A program made the position numbers and the translations under genes. Shown in pieces: positions 16,728-25,530 of a stretch of DNA of 64,000 nucleotides. The stretch comes from Halomicrobium salinisoli (lineage in GTDB: Archaea > Halobacteriota > Halobacteria > Halobacteriales > Haloarculaceae): contig NZ_CP084463.1 in the NCBI RefSeq assembly GCF_020405185.1, forward strand, positions 1,550,001 through 1,614,000. Reading direction: 5' to 3'. Below the pieces are notes generated by a model. That model saw nothing but the letters and a program-made list of their open reading frames with translations, was not told the origin of the DNA and searched no databases. The first letter of the stretch is position 1. Each line of letters opens with the position of its first letter.

Positions 16728-18260
16728 TCAGTCGCCCCGTTCGGGCTCCCCGCCGACGGACCCGTCGATGCGAGCGACCTCGCCGGAGAGCCCCTCAAGG
16801 TCGACCGTCGGAGCCGAGAGCCGCGCCGCGACGACCGTCAGCCCCGTCGAGACGAGGACGGCGCCCGCGAAGGAGGTCAGGTACAGCGGATCGGGTGCAG
16901 GGAGGAAGTCACCGACGACGGGGATTGCCCTGAGGACGCCGCTGAAGTCCGGGAAGTACGCCAGCCCGACGGCGAGGCCGCCGACGCTGCTCGCGAGCGC
17001 GCCGGGGCCCGTGAGCCGCCGCGAGTAGAGCCCGTACACCAGCGGGACGGCCACCGCGGCGCCGAGCAGGTCGGCGAGGAAGAACAGCCGGAGGACGCTG
17101 CGCGCTCTGAGGCTCACGTAGATCGCCGCGAACGCGACGACGACGGTGAACGCGCGGGCGCCGTACCGGAGCGTGCGGTCGCTCGGATCGTCGAGCAGCC
17201 GCGGCAGGTCCGCGGTGACGAGGCTGGAGAGGGCGTTGCACAGCGAGTCGGCGGAGCTCATCACCAGTACCAGCGCCAGCAGGACGACGCCGAGGACGAG
17301 CCACCCGGGGAAGGCGCTCTCTAACAGGAGGAAGACGGCGACGTCGGCGTTGTACCCGGCGCTGGTCGCGTCGGTGACGACGTCGGCGTGGCCCACGGCG
17401 ACGACGCCCAGGAGCGCGGCGAGGAAGACGATCGCCCCGTTCGCGACGGCGGCGGTCCGGAAGCCCCGGCGGACGGCGGCGGCGTCAGCGCCGGCGTAGA
17501 TCCGCTGCCACCAGGTCTGGTTGATCAGTTCCGCGCCGAGGACGGCGAACGCGAGCGCCAGCCCGAAGCGGAAGCCGGCTCCGAAGCCCGGATCGAGGAG
17601 GGTCGGATCCGCTGCGGCGGCGCCCTGGTAGACGGCGCTCGGCCCGCCCAGGGTGATGACGGCTCCGACGACGGCGACGGCGAGCAGGGGGAGGATCAGC
17701 AGCGTCTGGACCGCGTCCGTGGCGATGCTCGCCCGGAGACCGCCGTAGCCCGTGTACAGCACGACGAAGCCGCCGACGAGGACGGCGGTCTGCCACTGGG
17801 GGACGCCTGCGACGAGCGACAGCGCGCTGGCGATGCCCGTCAGCTCCGCCGCGAGGAAGACGAACATGTACAGCGCGCTCACGCCGAGGACGAACGCGTA
17901 CATCGCGTCGCCGTAGCGAGCGTGGGCGTACTCCGTGAGCGAGTGGCCGTCGGGGACCACCTCGCGAACGCGGGGGCCGATCTCCGAGTAGGCCAGCATC
18001 GGGAGCGCCTCGCCGACGCCGTATCCGACGACGGCCGCGATACCGAAGCCCGCGCCCGCCTCCGGCGCCGAGAGCAGGATCCACACGCCCATCACGGAGG
18101 CGATCAGCGTCGCCGTCGTCCGCCGCTGCCCGACGGAGTTCCGCGCCGTGAGCAGGTCCTCGACGGAGTCGACGCGGCCGCGCGAGAACCAGAGGCCGAC
18201 CCCCGAGAAGACGACCAGCGTCGCCACGGTCAGCCCGAGCGCAAGGGGCGTGTCGACCAT
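16728..18260 (-). CDS. Sodium:solute symporter family transporter
   Basis: Integral membrane protein of 510 residues with about 13 hydrophobic segments, SSS family (SLC5-like). Seen: an early GVGLWFSRGRVDSVEDLLTARNSVG loop after TM1 (residues about 20-44), APEAGAGFGIAAVVGYG, and the TGYGGLRASIATDAVQ segment typical of this family. The start ATG overlaps the stop of the upstream TenA gene (ATGA), so they are co-translated. Next to two TenA proteins, a thiamine breakdown product or pyrimidine is a reasonable substrate, but a biotin precursor is also possible from the flanking bio genes. No substrate can be read from sequence. Confidence 0.8.
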   Translation of the reverse strand: MVDTPLALGLTVATLVVFSGVGLWFSRGRVDSVEDLLTARNSVGQRRTTATLIASVMGVWILLSAPEAGAGFGIAAVVGYGVGEALPMLAYSEIGPRVREVVPDGHSLTEYAHARYGDAMYAFVLGVSALYMFVFLAAELTGIASALSLVAGVPQWQTAVLVGGFVVLYTGYGGLRASIATDAVQTLLILPLLAVAVVGAVITLGGPSAVYQGAAAADPTLLDPGFGAGFRFGLALAFAVLGAELINQTWWQRIYAGADAAAVRRGFRTAAVANGAIVFLAALLGVVAVGHADVVTDATSAGYNADVAVFLLLESAFPGWLVLGVVLLALVLVMSSADSLCNALSSLVTADLPRLLDDPSDRTLRYGARAFTVVVAFAAIYVSLRARSVLRLFFLADLLGAAVAVPLVYGLYSRRLTGPGALASSVGGLAVGLAYFPDFSGVLRAIPVVGDFLPAPDPLYLTSFAGAVLVSTGLTVVAARLSAPTVDLEGLSGEVARIDGSVGGEPERGD

Positions 18261-19012
18261 CAGCGATCACCGCCCGATCGGTCGCCGTCCGCCGCTGGCT
18301 CCCCGGCCGCGGCCGCCTCGTCGTACGCCGCGTCGAAGAACGCCACCTCGAGCTCGACGGTTCGGCGGAACAGTCGCTCGATCCGCCGCTGCCGGCGATC
18401 GGAGGCCGCCGCGCCCTCCCGATCCAGTTCCTCGCGAAGCCAGCCGACGAACGACGCGAACGACTCGACCGCGTGGAGGTCGATCCACTCCCGCAGGTAG
18501 AACCGCTCGGGCGATTCCCCGGCGACGGCCGTCGCCCACTCGAGGTAGACCCACTCGGCGGGCGTCAGGACGGCCAGCGTCTCGGCGTAGCCGCCCTCGC
18601 GCCCGGCCCGCTCCAGCAGGTCGACGAACGCCTCGGTCGCCGGCGTCGGCTCCGGGTCCGCGTACGTCGACTCGGAGACGCCGAGTGCCTCGAACGATCG
18701 CTCGAAGTAATCGTCCTCGTCGTCGGTCAGGACGGCGAGGAAGTCGACGAGCCGGGACTTCGCCGCCATCGTCGGCGCCTCCCCGACGGCGTGACCGAAC
18801 GCCCCCGTCAGGTGCTCGACGAAGGCGTAGTCCTGGATCAGGTACGCGCGGAACGCCGCGTCGTCCAGGTCACCGGCGCCGAGTTCCCGCGCGAATCGGT
18901 GCCCGGTCGCCTCGGTCCACGCCGGTTCGGTCCGCTCGCGCAGCCAGTCGGTGAACCGCGGGTCCTCGCGCTCGGCGGCGTACTCGTCGTAGGTCTCCGG
19001 TGCGCGGCTCAT
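18260..19012 (-). CDS. TenA family protein lacking the catalytic Cys
   Basis: 250 residues, helical haem-oxygenase-like fold of the TenA/thiaminase II family. Family members hydrolyse aminopyrimidines in thiamine salvage through a Cys. Here the corresponding motif reads LTPAEWVY, with Ala152 in place of Cys and Glu beside it, so it fits the TenA_E-like subgroup rather than TenA_C. Other family features remain (LIQDYAFVEHL near residue 58, EWIDLHAVESFASFVGW). The tail after residue 230 is Ala/Gly-rich. It overlaps the Cys-containing tenA by 4 bp at its 5' end and the symporter by 3 bp at its 3' end. Confidence 0.8.
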   Translation of the reverse strand: MSRAPETYDEYAAEREDPRFTDWLRERTEPAWTEATGHRFARELGAGDLDDAAFRAYLIQDYAFVEHLTGAFGHAVGEAPTMAAKSRLVDFLAVLTDDEDDYFERSFEALGVSESTYADPEPTPATEAFVDLLERAGREGGYAETLAVLTPAEWVYLEWATAVAGESPERFYLREWIDLHAVESFASFVGWLREELDREGAAASDRRQRRIERLFRRTVELEVAFFDAAYDEAAAAGEPAADGDRSGGDR

Positions 19013-19674
19013 ATCTCCCACTCCTCTCGCCGCCACGCGGCGTCCCAGAACCGGTACTCGTAGCGCGCCGAGGTCCGGAACAGCTCCCGGTAGCGCTCGC
19101 GCTCGGCCGCGGACGCGGCCGCCGCGACGTCGTTCATGAGGTCCTTGCACCACGCCGTCAGCTCGGAGAACTCCTCGCCGGCGTACATCTCGATCCAGGC
19201 GGCGTACTGCTCGTGGTCGGGCGACCCGCGCGCGTCGAGGCGCTTCCCCGTCTCGTTGAACCCCCACATGCACGGGAGCAGCGCCGCAACGAGGTCGCCG
19301 AACGTCCCCGTCGCGGCCACGCGGACGAGGAAGTCGGTGTAGGCGCGCGTCGTCGGCGACGGCTCGGTCGCCTCCAGTTCGTCCTCGGAGATACCGAACT
19401 CGGCCGCGTACTCACGGTGGAGGTCCATCTCCGTGTTGATCGTCGAGTCCAGCAGCTCCGCGAACGCGCCCATCCGCTGCAGGTCGGGTGCCTTCGCAGC
19501 GCCGTGTGCGAACACGCGAGCGTACTCGATCAGGTAGACGTAGTCCTGCCTGACCCAGTAGCGGAACGGCTCCTCGTCGAGCGTGCCCTCTCCCAGTCGC
19601 TCGACCATCGGGTGGTCGAGGATGGCGTCCCACGCCGGGTCGGCCACCTCGGTCAGTTCCTCGGTGAAGCGCAT
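19009..19674 (-). CDS. tenA: TenA family aminopyrimidine aminohydrolase (thiaminase II)
   Basis: 221 residues. Seen: FRYWVRQDYVYLIEYAR near residue 37, catalytic LLPCMWGFNE with Cys135 (same number as in Bacillus TenA), WCKDLMND and a C-terminal ARYEYRFWDAAW helix. The family releases hydroxymethylpyrimidine from degraded thiamine. It is the first gene of a tenA-tenA-symporter operon. ATTATAT on the minus strand at about 19701-19708 is a good TATA element about 30 nt before the ATG. I looked for a TPP riboswitch upstream and saw none. Confidence 0.88.
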   Translation of the reverse strand: MRFTEELTEVADPAWDAILDHPMVERLGEGTLDEEPFRYWVRQDYVYLIEYARVFAHGAAKAPDLQRMGAFAELLDSTINTEMDLHREYAAEFGISEDELEATEPSPTTRAYTDFLVRVAATGTFGDLVAALLPCMWGFNETGKRLDARGSPDHEQYAAWIEMYAGEEFSELTAWCKDLMNDVAAAASAAERERYRELFRTSARYEYRFWDAAWRREEWEI

Positions 19675-19789
19675 GGGTGAGTGTCGCGGGTCGACCTCTG
19701 ATATAATCTAGTGGTACAACTCGATTGTAGTGGCGGAAACGGTGTCAGAACGCGAGCGTCCGATCCCGCGAGGCGGGGCGACCGCGGGT

Positions 19790-20998
19790 TCAGAGCGCGT
19801 CGACGTCCTCGCGGGCCTCGCGAAACGCCCGGACGCAGGCGTCGACGTCTTCGTCGGCGTGTGCGGCCGTCGGCGCGACCCTGATGCGCGCGGTGCCCTC
19901 GGGGACCGTCGGCGGTCGAATGGCCGGCGCGACGATTCCGCGCCCGCGGACCGCCCGCTCCAGGGCGAGCGCGGCCTCGCGGTCGCCGACGAGGACGGGG
20001 AGGATCTGCGAGTCGCCCAGCACCTCGAAGCCCGCGTCCTCGAGGCCGTCGCGGAGCCGGTCGACGTTCGCCCACAGTCGCTCTCGACGGTCGCCCTCGC
20101 GCGCGATCCGCAGTGCTTCGCGGGCCGCCCCCACGGCCGGCGGGGCCAGGCCCGTCGAGAAGACGAACGTCCGCGCGGCGTTCAGCAGGTGCTCGATCAG
20201 GTCCTCGTCGCCGGCGACGTAGCCGCCCTGACTGCCCAGTGCCTTCGAGAGCGTGCCGAGGTTGACGTCGATGCGGTCCGTCAGCCTCTCGCGCTGGACG
20301 ACTCCGCCGCCGTCGTCGCCGAACAGCCCCGTCGCGTGGGCCTCGTCGACCATCACCCAGGCGCCGTGCTCGTCGGCGACGTCGCAGAGGCGCTCCAGCG
20401 GCGCGACGTCGCCGTCCATCGAGAAGACGGTGTCCGTGACCACGAGCCAGGACTCGTCGGCAGCGTCGTCGGCTTCACGCTCCCGTTCGGCCATCTCCGC
20501 GGCGAGGTCGTCGGGGTCGCAGTGGTCGTAGACGACGGTCTCGCCGGCGCCGATCCGGCAACCGTCGACGATGCTCGCGTGGTTGAGCGCGTCGGAGAAG
20601 ACGACGTCCGGCGCGAGCGCGTCGATCGTCCCGGCGTTTGCAGCGTAGCCCGACGAAAACACCAGCGCGCGCTCGCAGCCCTTGCAGTCGGCCAGGTCGC
20701 GCTCCAGCGCGCGGTGGAGGTGCGTGTCGCCGGTGACCAGCCGCGACGCGCCGGCCCCCGTGCCGACGGTCCGGGCCGCCGCCTCTGCCGCCCGCTGGAC
20801 GCGGTCGTCGCCGGCCAGCCCGAGGTAGTCGTTCGACGCGAAGACGAGTTCGGTCCCGTCGAAGTCGGGGGAGCCGCCCTTCGGGTCGTCGGCGAACCGC
20901 GTGCGCGCCCCGACGCTCTCTGCCGGGTCGAGGTGACGGCGGAGATCGTCCGCCCCGCGTTCTCGGAGTCGCCCGCGGAGGTCGAAGCCGTGGCTCAT
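19790..20998 (-). CDS. bioF: 8-amino-7-oxononanoate synthase (biotin)
   Basis: PLP enzyme of 402 residues, alpha-oxoamine synthase family. Seen: VFASNDYLGLAGD near the N-terminus, GTGAGASRLVTGD, VMVDEAHATGLFG (PLP-binding Asp and His), and GTLSKALGSQGGY with the Schiff-base Lys. It condenses pimeloyl-thioester with alanine. The family also includes KBL (2-amino-3-ketobutyrate ligase), but bioB and bioD nearby make BioF much more likely. The ATG at 20998 (MSHGFDLRGRL) was chosen; sequence upstream is not protein-like. The downstream tenA promoter lies 115 bp away, so bioF may be monocistronic. Confidence 0.88.
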   Translation of the reverse strand: MSHGFDLRGRLRERGADDLRRHLDPAESVGARTRFADDPKGGSPDFDGTELVFASNDYLGLAGDDRVQRAAEAAARTVGTGAGASRLVTGDTHLHRALERDLADCKGCERALVFSSGYAANAGTIDALAPDVVFSDALNHASIVDGCRIGAGETVVYDHCDPDDLAAEMAEREREADDAADESWLVVTDTVFSMDGDVAPLERLCDVADEHGAWVMVDEAHATGLFGDDGGGVVQRERLTDRIDVNLGTLSKALGSQGGYVAGDEDLIEHLLNAARTFVFSTGLAPPAVGAAREALRIAREGDRRERLWANVDRLRDGLEDAGFEVLGDSQILPVLVGDREAALALERAVRGRGIVAPAIRPPTVPEGTARIRVAPTAAHADEDVDACVRAFREAREDVDAL

Positions 20999-21124
20999 CG
21001 TGGCAGGACCGCCGGACGGCTCCGAAATGGCTCTGTCGGTGGCGACGACAGCGCCGGGAACGCTACATATACTGCCGGTGACGGCCGGCCGTGCCCTCAA
21101 CAGTACGCGGTCCTAACCGCCCGC

Positions 21125-21745
21125 GTGGCCGACCTACCGCTCACCTACCAACATCGACCGCCCGAGACGGAGTCGGGGTCCGCCCCCGTCGTCATCCTGC
21201 TCCACGGGCTCGGTGCCGACGAGGGCGACCTCTTCTCGTACGCCGACGTACTACCGGAGGAGTACCACGTCCTGAGCGTTCGGGGCCCCCACTCGTCCAC
21301 GGGCGGGGGGTACGCGTGGATGGGGTCCGGCCAGGACCGGTTCGCGGAGAGCATCTCGGCCCTCACGGCGTTCGCAGAGCGGCTACCGGACGCCTGCGAC
21401 GTCGACGGCGACCGGATCGGGCTGCTCGGGTTCAGTCAGGGCGCGAAGGCGGCGCTGGTCGCGCTCCTCGAGGAACCCGCCCTGTTCGCGTGGGTCGTCT
21501 CGCTCAACGGGTTCCTCCCGCGGAGCCACTCGGACGAGTCGGTCGTCGAGCGGGCGCGCGGGAAGTCGGTCTTCGTCGGCGTCGGCGAGCACGACTCCGT
21601 CATCTCGCCCGAGCTCGGCGCAGAGACGGCGGAGACCCTCTCGGCGGCCGGACTGGACGTGACGGTCCGCTCCTACCCGGTCGGTCACGCCATCGCAGAC
21701 CAGGAGGTCGAGGACGTGGCCGAGTGGCTCCGAACGAGCGTGTGA
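21125..21745 (+). CDS. Alpha/beta hydrolase, phospholipase/carboxylesterase family
   Basis: 206 residues, cytoplasmic serine hydrolase. Seen: oxyanion-hole strand VVILLHGLGADEGDL, nucleophile GFSQGAKAAL (Ser in GFSQG), Asp in VGEHDSVI, and His in YPVGHAIADQE. This is the PF02230-type (acyl-protein thioesterase-like) layout. GTG at 21125 is the only sensible start since the next in-frame Met is deep in the fold. ACATATAC at about 21065-21072 is a palindromic TATA-like element that could serve both this gene and bioF. Substrate unknown. Confidence 0.8.
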   Translation: MADLPLTYQHRPPETESGSAPVVILLHGLGADEGDLFSYADVLPEEYHVLSVRGPHSSTGGGYAWMGSGQDRFAESISALTAFAERLPDACDVDGDRIGLLGFSQGAKAALVALLEEPALFAWVVSLNGFLPRSHSDESVVERARGKSVFVGVGEHDSVISPELGAETAETLSAAGLDVTVRSYPVGHAIADQEVEDVAEWLRTSV

Positions 21746-21769
21746 GACGGCTCGCGACTGCTCGCGCCC

Positions 21770-22831
21770 TCAGAAGCCGGGCATGACCTCGGCGGGGCCG
21801 TAGACGCCGTAGTCGCCGGCGCGGTTCCGCAGGACGCCGGCCTTCATGTAGCCGATTGCCGGGCCGTTGACGTTGGCCTCCATGCTGGTGTCGTCGTCCA
21901 GTCGGAACGTGTTGGTCCCGCGCTCGCCGTCGAAGGTCGTCCCGGTGACGCGGACCGTCGTGGTCGTCGGCTTCTCGTCCTGGCGGACGTCGAGGACCCC
22001 GCCGACGGTGACGTCCTCGGCGTCACAGATCCCGGCACGCTCCAGCAGGACATCGTCGGCGTGCTCCATGTCGCGGAACTCCAGGCGGCCGTCGTGCTCG
22101 TCGATCAGGGCCTCGATCTCCGCCTCGCTCATCTCGCGGGCGCGCTCGACGTCGTAGCCGTCGAGGTGGGCGATGTCCTCGCGGACGGTGCCGCGGTTGT
22201 CCTCGTAGCCGGACTTGAGGCCGACGCCCCACCAGATCTCGACCGCCTCGACCTCCACGAACGACTGGGCGGCCAGCGCCGCCGCGCCGGTCAGGAAGCC
22301 GGGCGTCGCGCCGGCGCCGCAGATGAAGGTGATGCCCGAGTCCTCGAGCGTCTCCTCCCGATCTTCGAGCATCCCGATCACGCGCGAGCGCTTGAGGACG
22401 TCGATCAGGACGCCCTCGTAGTCGGCCTCGGCGAAGCGCTCGGCCACGCGCGGGATGAAGTCGTGTTCGAGGTTCGGCAGGGCCATCAGGACCGCGTCGA
22501 TCCCGTCGGACTCCGCGATGACGTCGTCGATGGGCGTCTCCGTCGGTTCGCCCTGTGCGCTGGCGGCGACGCCGGCGCGCTCGCCGGTCTGCTTGACGCC
22601 CGACGCCGCTTTCGCCCCTCCGTCCGCCGCCACGTCGCCCTCGGGCCCGCTCGCGATGTTCCCTTCCGTCGCCTCCAGCAGTTCGTCGACGTCGAGGCCG
22701 CCGTGGTCGACGGCCACGCCGTTGCGGTCGCAGGCGGCGACGGGCGTGACGCCGTCCCTGTGGCGCGCTACGTCGAGCGTTCGTCTGCCGATGCCTCCGG
22801 TTCCCAGAACCGCGAAGCGTACGTCGTCCAT
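21770..22831 (-). CDS. Saccharopine dehydrogenase-like NAD(P) oxidoreductase next to bioB
   Basis: 353 residues. N-terminal Rossmann motif FAVLGTGGIGRRTLDVA; later DVLKRSRVIGML and FICGAGATPGFLTGAAALAAQ typical of haloarchaeal 'saccharopine dehydrogenase-like' proteins. A low-complexity insert of about 45 residues (roughly residues 55-100, Ala/Gly/Glu-rich) interrupts the Rossmann domain before DVIAESDGIDAVLMALP. The gene starts 27 bp after the bioB stop on the same strand, so they are probably one operon, which hints at a role linked to biotin. The substrate is unknown. Confidence 0.7.
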   Translation of the reverse strand: MDDVRFAVLGTGGIGRRTLDVARHRDGVTPVAACDRNGVAVDHGGLDVDELLEATEGNIASGPEGDVAADGGAKAASGVKQTGERAGVAASAQGEPTETPIDDVIAESDGIDAVLMALPNLEHDFIPRVAERFAEADYEGVLIDVLKRSRVIGMLEDREETLEDSGITFICGAGATPGFLTGAAALAAQSFVEVEAVEIWWGVGLKSGYEDNRGTVREDIAHLDGYDVERAREMSEAEIEALIDEHDGRLEFRDMEHADDVLLERAGICDAEDVTVGGVLDVRQDEKPTTTTVRVTGTTFDGERGTNTFRLDDDTSMEANVNGPAIGYMKAGVLRNRAGDYGVYGPAEVMPGF

Positions 22832-22858
22832 GCGTAATCGTCGGTTGAAGGTCCGCAA

Positions 22859-23971
22859 TCAGTCGTCGGTCTGCACTTCGGTGGCGGTGCCGGCGGCCGT
22901 GTCGACGGCCGCGTCGTCCGCGGTGCGCTCCTTGACCGCCTCGGGGTCGAAGTCGTTGGCTTCGGTGTTGGGCTCGAGCCCGGCGCGCTCGACGATCTCG
23001 ATGTCGTCGCCGGGGGACTGGCCCTCAGTCGTGAGGTAGTCGCCGGTGAGCATGCCGTCCGCGCCGGCCTCGAAGGGGAGGTGCTGCTCGTCGGCGTCGA
23101 GGTTCACCTCGCGCCCGCCCGTGAGGCGCACCCGGGCCTCGGGGTGGAGCAGGCGGTAGACCGCGATCGTCTCGACGATCTCCTCGGTCGTGATGTCGGC
23201 CGACCCGCCGAGGTCCTCGGCGAGTGGCGTCCCGGCGACCGGGTTGAGGATGTTCACCGGGAGCGACGATATGCCGACGTCCTGCAGGGCGACGGCGGCG
23301 TCGACGCGGTCGGTCGGGGACTCGCCCATGCCGAGGATGACGCCGGCGCAGAGGTCCATGCCGGCCTCCCTGGCGACCTCCAGCGTGTGGACGCGGTCCT
23401 CGAAGGAGTGGGTGTCCACGATCTCCGGGAAGTAGTTCGGCGAGGTCTCGACGTTGTGATTGTAGTGGTTGAGCCCCTCGTCGGCGAGGATCTCGGCCTC
23501 CTCCTCCGTGAGGATGCCGAGGCTGGCGTCGACCTCGACGTCGGTCTCGTCGCGGACCAGCCGGATCGCCCTGAGGACGTCTTCCCACTCGTCGGGGCGC
23601 CGCTCCTTCGAGACGCCCTTCTCGGCGACGACGATGCCGAACCGCTGGGCGCCGTCGCGCTCGGCGCGCTTCGCCGCTTCGAGGATCTCCTCGGGATCGA
23701 GGAAGCCGTGGGTGTCGATCCCGGTGTCGAAGTGGGCCGACTGCGCGCAGAAGCCGCAGTCCTCCGCGCAGTTGCCGGCCTTCGCGTTCACGATGGAGCA
23801 GGCGTCGACCGTCCCGTCGCCGAACTGCGAGCGGACGTAGTCCGCCGCGGCGGCGAGGTCCTCGACGGGCTGTGCGATCAGCGCGAGCCCGTCGCGGCGG
23901 TCCAGTCGCTCGCCGTCGAGCACGCGACGCACCGCGTCGTCGATCGTGCGGTTACCCGTCTCGTAAACCAC
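22859..23971 (-). CDS. bioB: Biotin synthase
   Basis: Radical SAM enzyme of 370 residues that inserts sulfur into dethiobiotin. Seen: CAEDCGFCAQSAHF (CxxxCxxC cluster ligands), then YNHNVETSPNYFPEI, GMDLCAGVILGMGE and LTGGREVN. I chose the GTG at 23971, which gives MVYETGNRTI as in other haloarchaeal BioB proteins; upstream in-frame sequence is not conserved-looking, and CCTTTTTGCG on the minus strand about 28 nt upstream can act as TATA element. The last 60 residues are an acidic/Thr-rich extension absent from bacterial BioB. Confidence 0.93.
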   Translation of the reverse strand: MVYETGNRTIDDAVRRVLDGERLDRRDGLALIAQPVEDLAAAADYVRSQFGDGTVDACSIVNAKAGNCAEDCGFCAQSAHFDTGIDTHGFLDPEEILEAAKRAERDGAQRFGIVVAEKGVSKERRPDEWEDVLRAIRLVRDETDVEVDASLGILTEEEAEILADEGLNHYNHNVETSPNYFPEIVDTHSFEDRVHTLEVAREAGMDLCAGVILGMGESPTDRVDAAVALQDVGISSLPVNILNPVAGTPLAEDLGGSADITTEEIVETIAVYRLLHPEARVRLTGGREVNLDADEQHLPFEAGADGMLTGDYLTTEGQSPGDDIEIVERAGLEPNTEANDFDPEAVKERTADDAAVDTAAGTATEVQTDD

Positions 23972-24098
23972 GATCTCAATGTCGGTTGACCGCCGCAAAA
24001 AGGTTCGGGTCCCGACAAGTGGCGACCGGCGGGCGACAGCCACTCGTTGTCGACTGGTAACAAACGACGGGCCACTCCGCCGCGTACCGCCGGACGCT

Positions 24099-24746
24099 AT
24101 GGTCGCCGAGCCAGGCACCGTCTATTCCATTCCCGTCGACGGCGTCGCGCTGGAGGGGCAACTCGCCGTCCCTGACGGGGCGACCGGCCTGGTCGTCTTC
24201 GCCCACGGGAGCGGCAGCAGTCGGCACAGCCCGCGCAACAACTACGTCGCCGAGACGCTCCGGGACCGCGGCCTCGGGACGCTCCTGTTCGACCTGCTGA
24301 CCGAGCGGGAGGACCGGCGGCGCGAGAACCGCTTCGACGTATCGCTGCTGACCGATCGGCTCGTCGCCGTCACCGAGTGGACCCGCGAGCGCCCGGAAAC
24401 CGCAGGACTGCCGGTCGGCTACTTCGGATCGAGCACCGGCGCCGCGGCCGCGCTGCGCGGAGCGGCGCGGCTCCCAAGTGACGTCGGGGCCGTCGTCTCC
24501 CGCGGCGGCCGCGTCGACATGGCCGAGGCGGCGCTGGACTCGGTCCGGGCGCCGACGCTGTTCGTCGTCGGCGGCGCCGACCGCGACGTCCTCGCGCTGA
24601 ACGAGGACGCCTACGACCGCCTGCGCTGCGAGAAGGACCTCCACGTCGTCCCCGGCGCCGGCCACCTCTTCGAGGGTCCCGGGGAACTGGAGCAAGTTTC
24701 GGAGAGGGCCGGCGAGTGGTTCGAGCGGCACCTGGGCCGGCAGTAA
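24099..24746 (+). CDS. Dienelactone hydrolase-like alpha/beta hydrolase
   Basis: 215 residues, cytoplasmic. Seen: LVVFAHGSGSSRHSPRN (oxyanion strand), GYFGSSTGAAAAL (nucleophile elbow, Ser in GSSTG), FVVGGADRDVL (acid) and VPGAGHLFEG (His). This is the family often found as phosphoribosyltransferase-fused or stand-alone 'hydrolase' in haloarchaea. It is divergent from bioB with 127 bp between start codons. Substrate cannot be inferred. Confidence 0.78.
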   Translation: MVAEPGTVYSIPVDGVALEGQLAVPDGATGLVVFAHGSGSSRHSPRNNYVAETLRDRGLGTLLFDLLTEREDRRRENRFDVSLLTDRLVAVTEWTRERPETAGLPVGYFGSSTGAAAALRGAARLPSDVGAVVSRGGRVDMAEAALDSVRAPTLFVVGGADRDVLALNEDAYDRLRCEKDLHVVPGAGHLFEGPGELEQVSERAGEWFERHLGRQ

Positions 24747-24762
24747 TGGGGCCGCGACGGGC

Positions 24763-25449
24763 TCACTCGGCCCAGTAGTACCGCGGCGCCAGCGTCAGGT
24801 AGGCCAGCGCGGCGACCAGCAGGATGCGGGGGAACGCGCGGCCCAGCGCCGCCGGCGCGACGATGGCGCCGGCCTGGACGACGCCCAGGACCACCGCGTC
24901 GCGGGCCAGTAGCTTGGGGAAGGGGACCGGCGCGACCATCAGCACGGAGAGGACGGCCGCCGCGGCGAACACGAGCGGGACCGACCCCAGACCCGCGAGG
25001 TAGCCGGCGGCCAGGATCGTCGCGGCCAGCGTGTTCTGGATGCCCGGTCGGGTCTCGCCCTCGCCGACGTAGACCGTGTAGAAGGCCGTCCGGAGGACGG
25101 AGAAGACGACGAACCCCGCGGGGACGAGCAGCGCCGCGGCCGCGACGGCGGGGTCCATCTCCGAGAGCTCCCCGTAGCGGGCGCGGGCGACGCCGAACAG
25201 CACGAGCGCCGGCGTCGCTCCGAAGGAGACGACGTCGGTGATGGAGTCGAGCAGCGGCCCGACCTCGGTGTTGCCCGCCCGGCGCGCGACGATGCCGTCC
25301 AGCGCGTCGGCGATGGCCGCCAGCAGGACCAGCCGGGCCGCCAGGGTCGGATCGGAGAAGGCGACCACGCCGGCGACGAACCCGACGACGGCGTTGACCA
25401 GCGTCACGGCGTCCGCCAGCCCGAGTCGCTCCCGCACCTGCAGTCCCAT
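24763..25449 (-). CDS. CDP-alcohol phosphatidyltransferase, probable archaetidylserine synthase
   Basis: Integral membrane enzyme of 228 residues with 6-7 hydrophobic segments. It carries the family signature DG(x)2AR(x)8G(x)3D(x)3D as ALDGIVARRAGNTEVGPLLD and following SITD (residues about 48-71), which binds the CDP-lipid and metal. Length and topology suit the PssA-like archaetidylserine synthase that exchanges CMP for serine on CDP-archaeol. A second family member at 58931 is shorter. The ATG at 25449 (MGLQVRERLG) is preferred; two Mets further upstream only add a short unstructured leader. Confidence 0.8.
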   Translation of the reverse strand: MGLQVRERLGLADAVTLVNAVVGFVAGVVAFSDPTLAARLVLLAAIADALDGIVARRAGNTEVGPLLDSITDVVSFGATPALVLFGVARARYGELSEMDPAVAAAALLVPAGFVVFSVLRTAFYTVYVGEGETRPGIQNTLAATILAAGYLAGLGSVPLVFAAAAVLSVLMVAPVPFPKLLARDAVVLGVVQAGAIVAPAALGRAFPRILLVAALAYLTLAPRYYWAE

Positions 25450-25530
25450 AGGGGCCACCTGTGGGAGGGGGCACATCAACGGTCCGATACCGCTCTAGGA
25501 TTCATATCTAGTGACGGAACAGTGAACGTG

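Noticed and set aside
19675..19789. TPP riboswitch before tenA
   Set aside because: No THI-box sequence (CUGAGA or ACCUGA with partner stems) is seen, and a TATA box leaves almost no leader.
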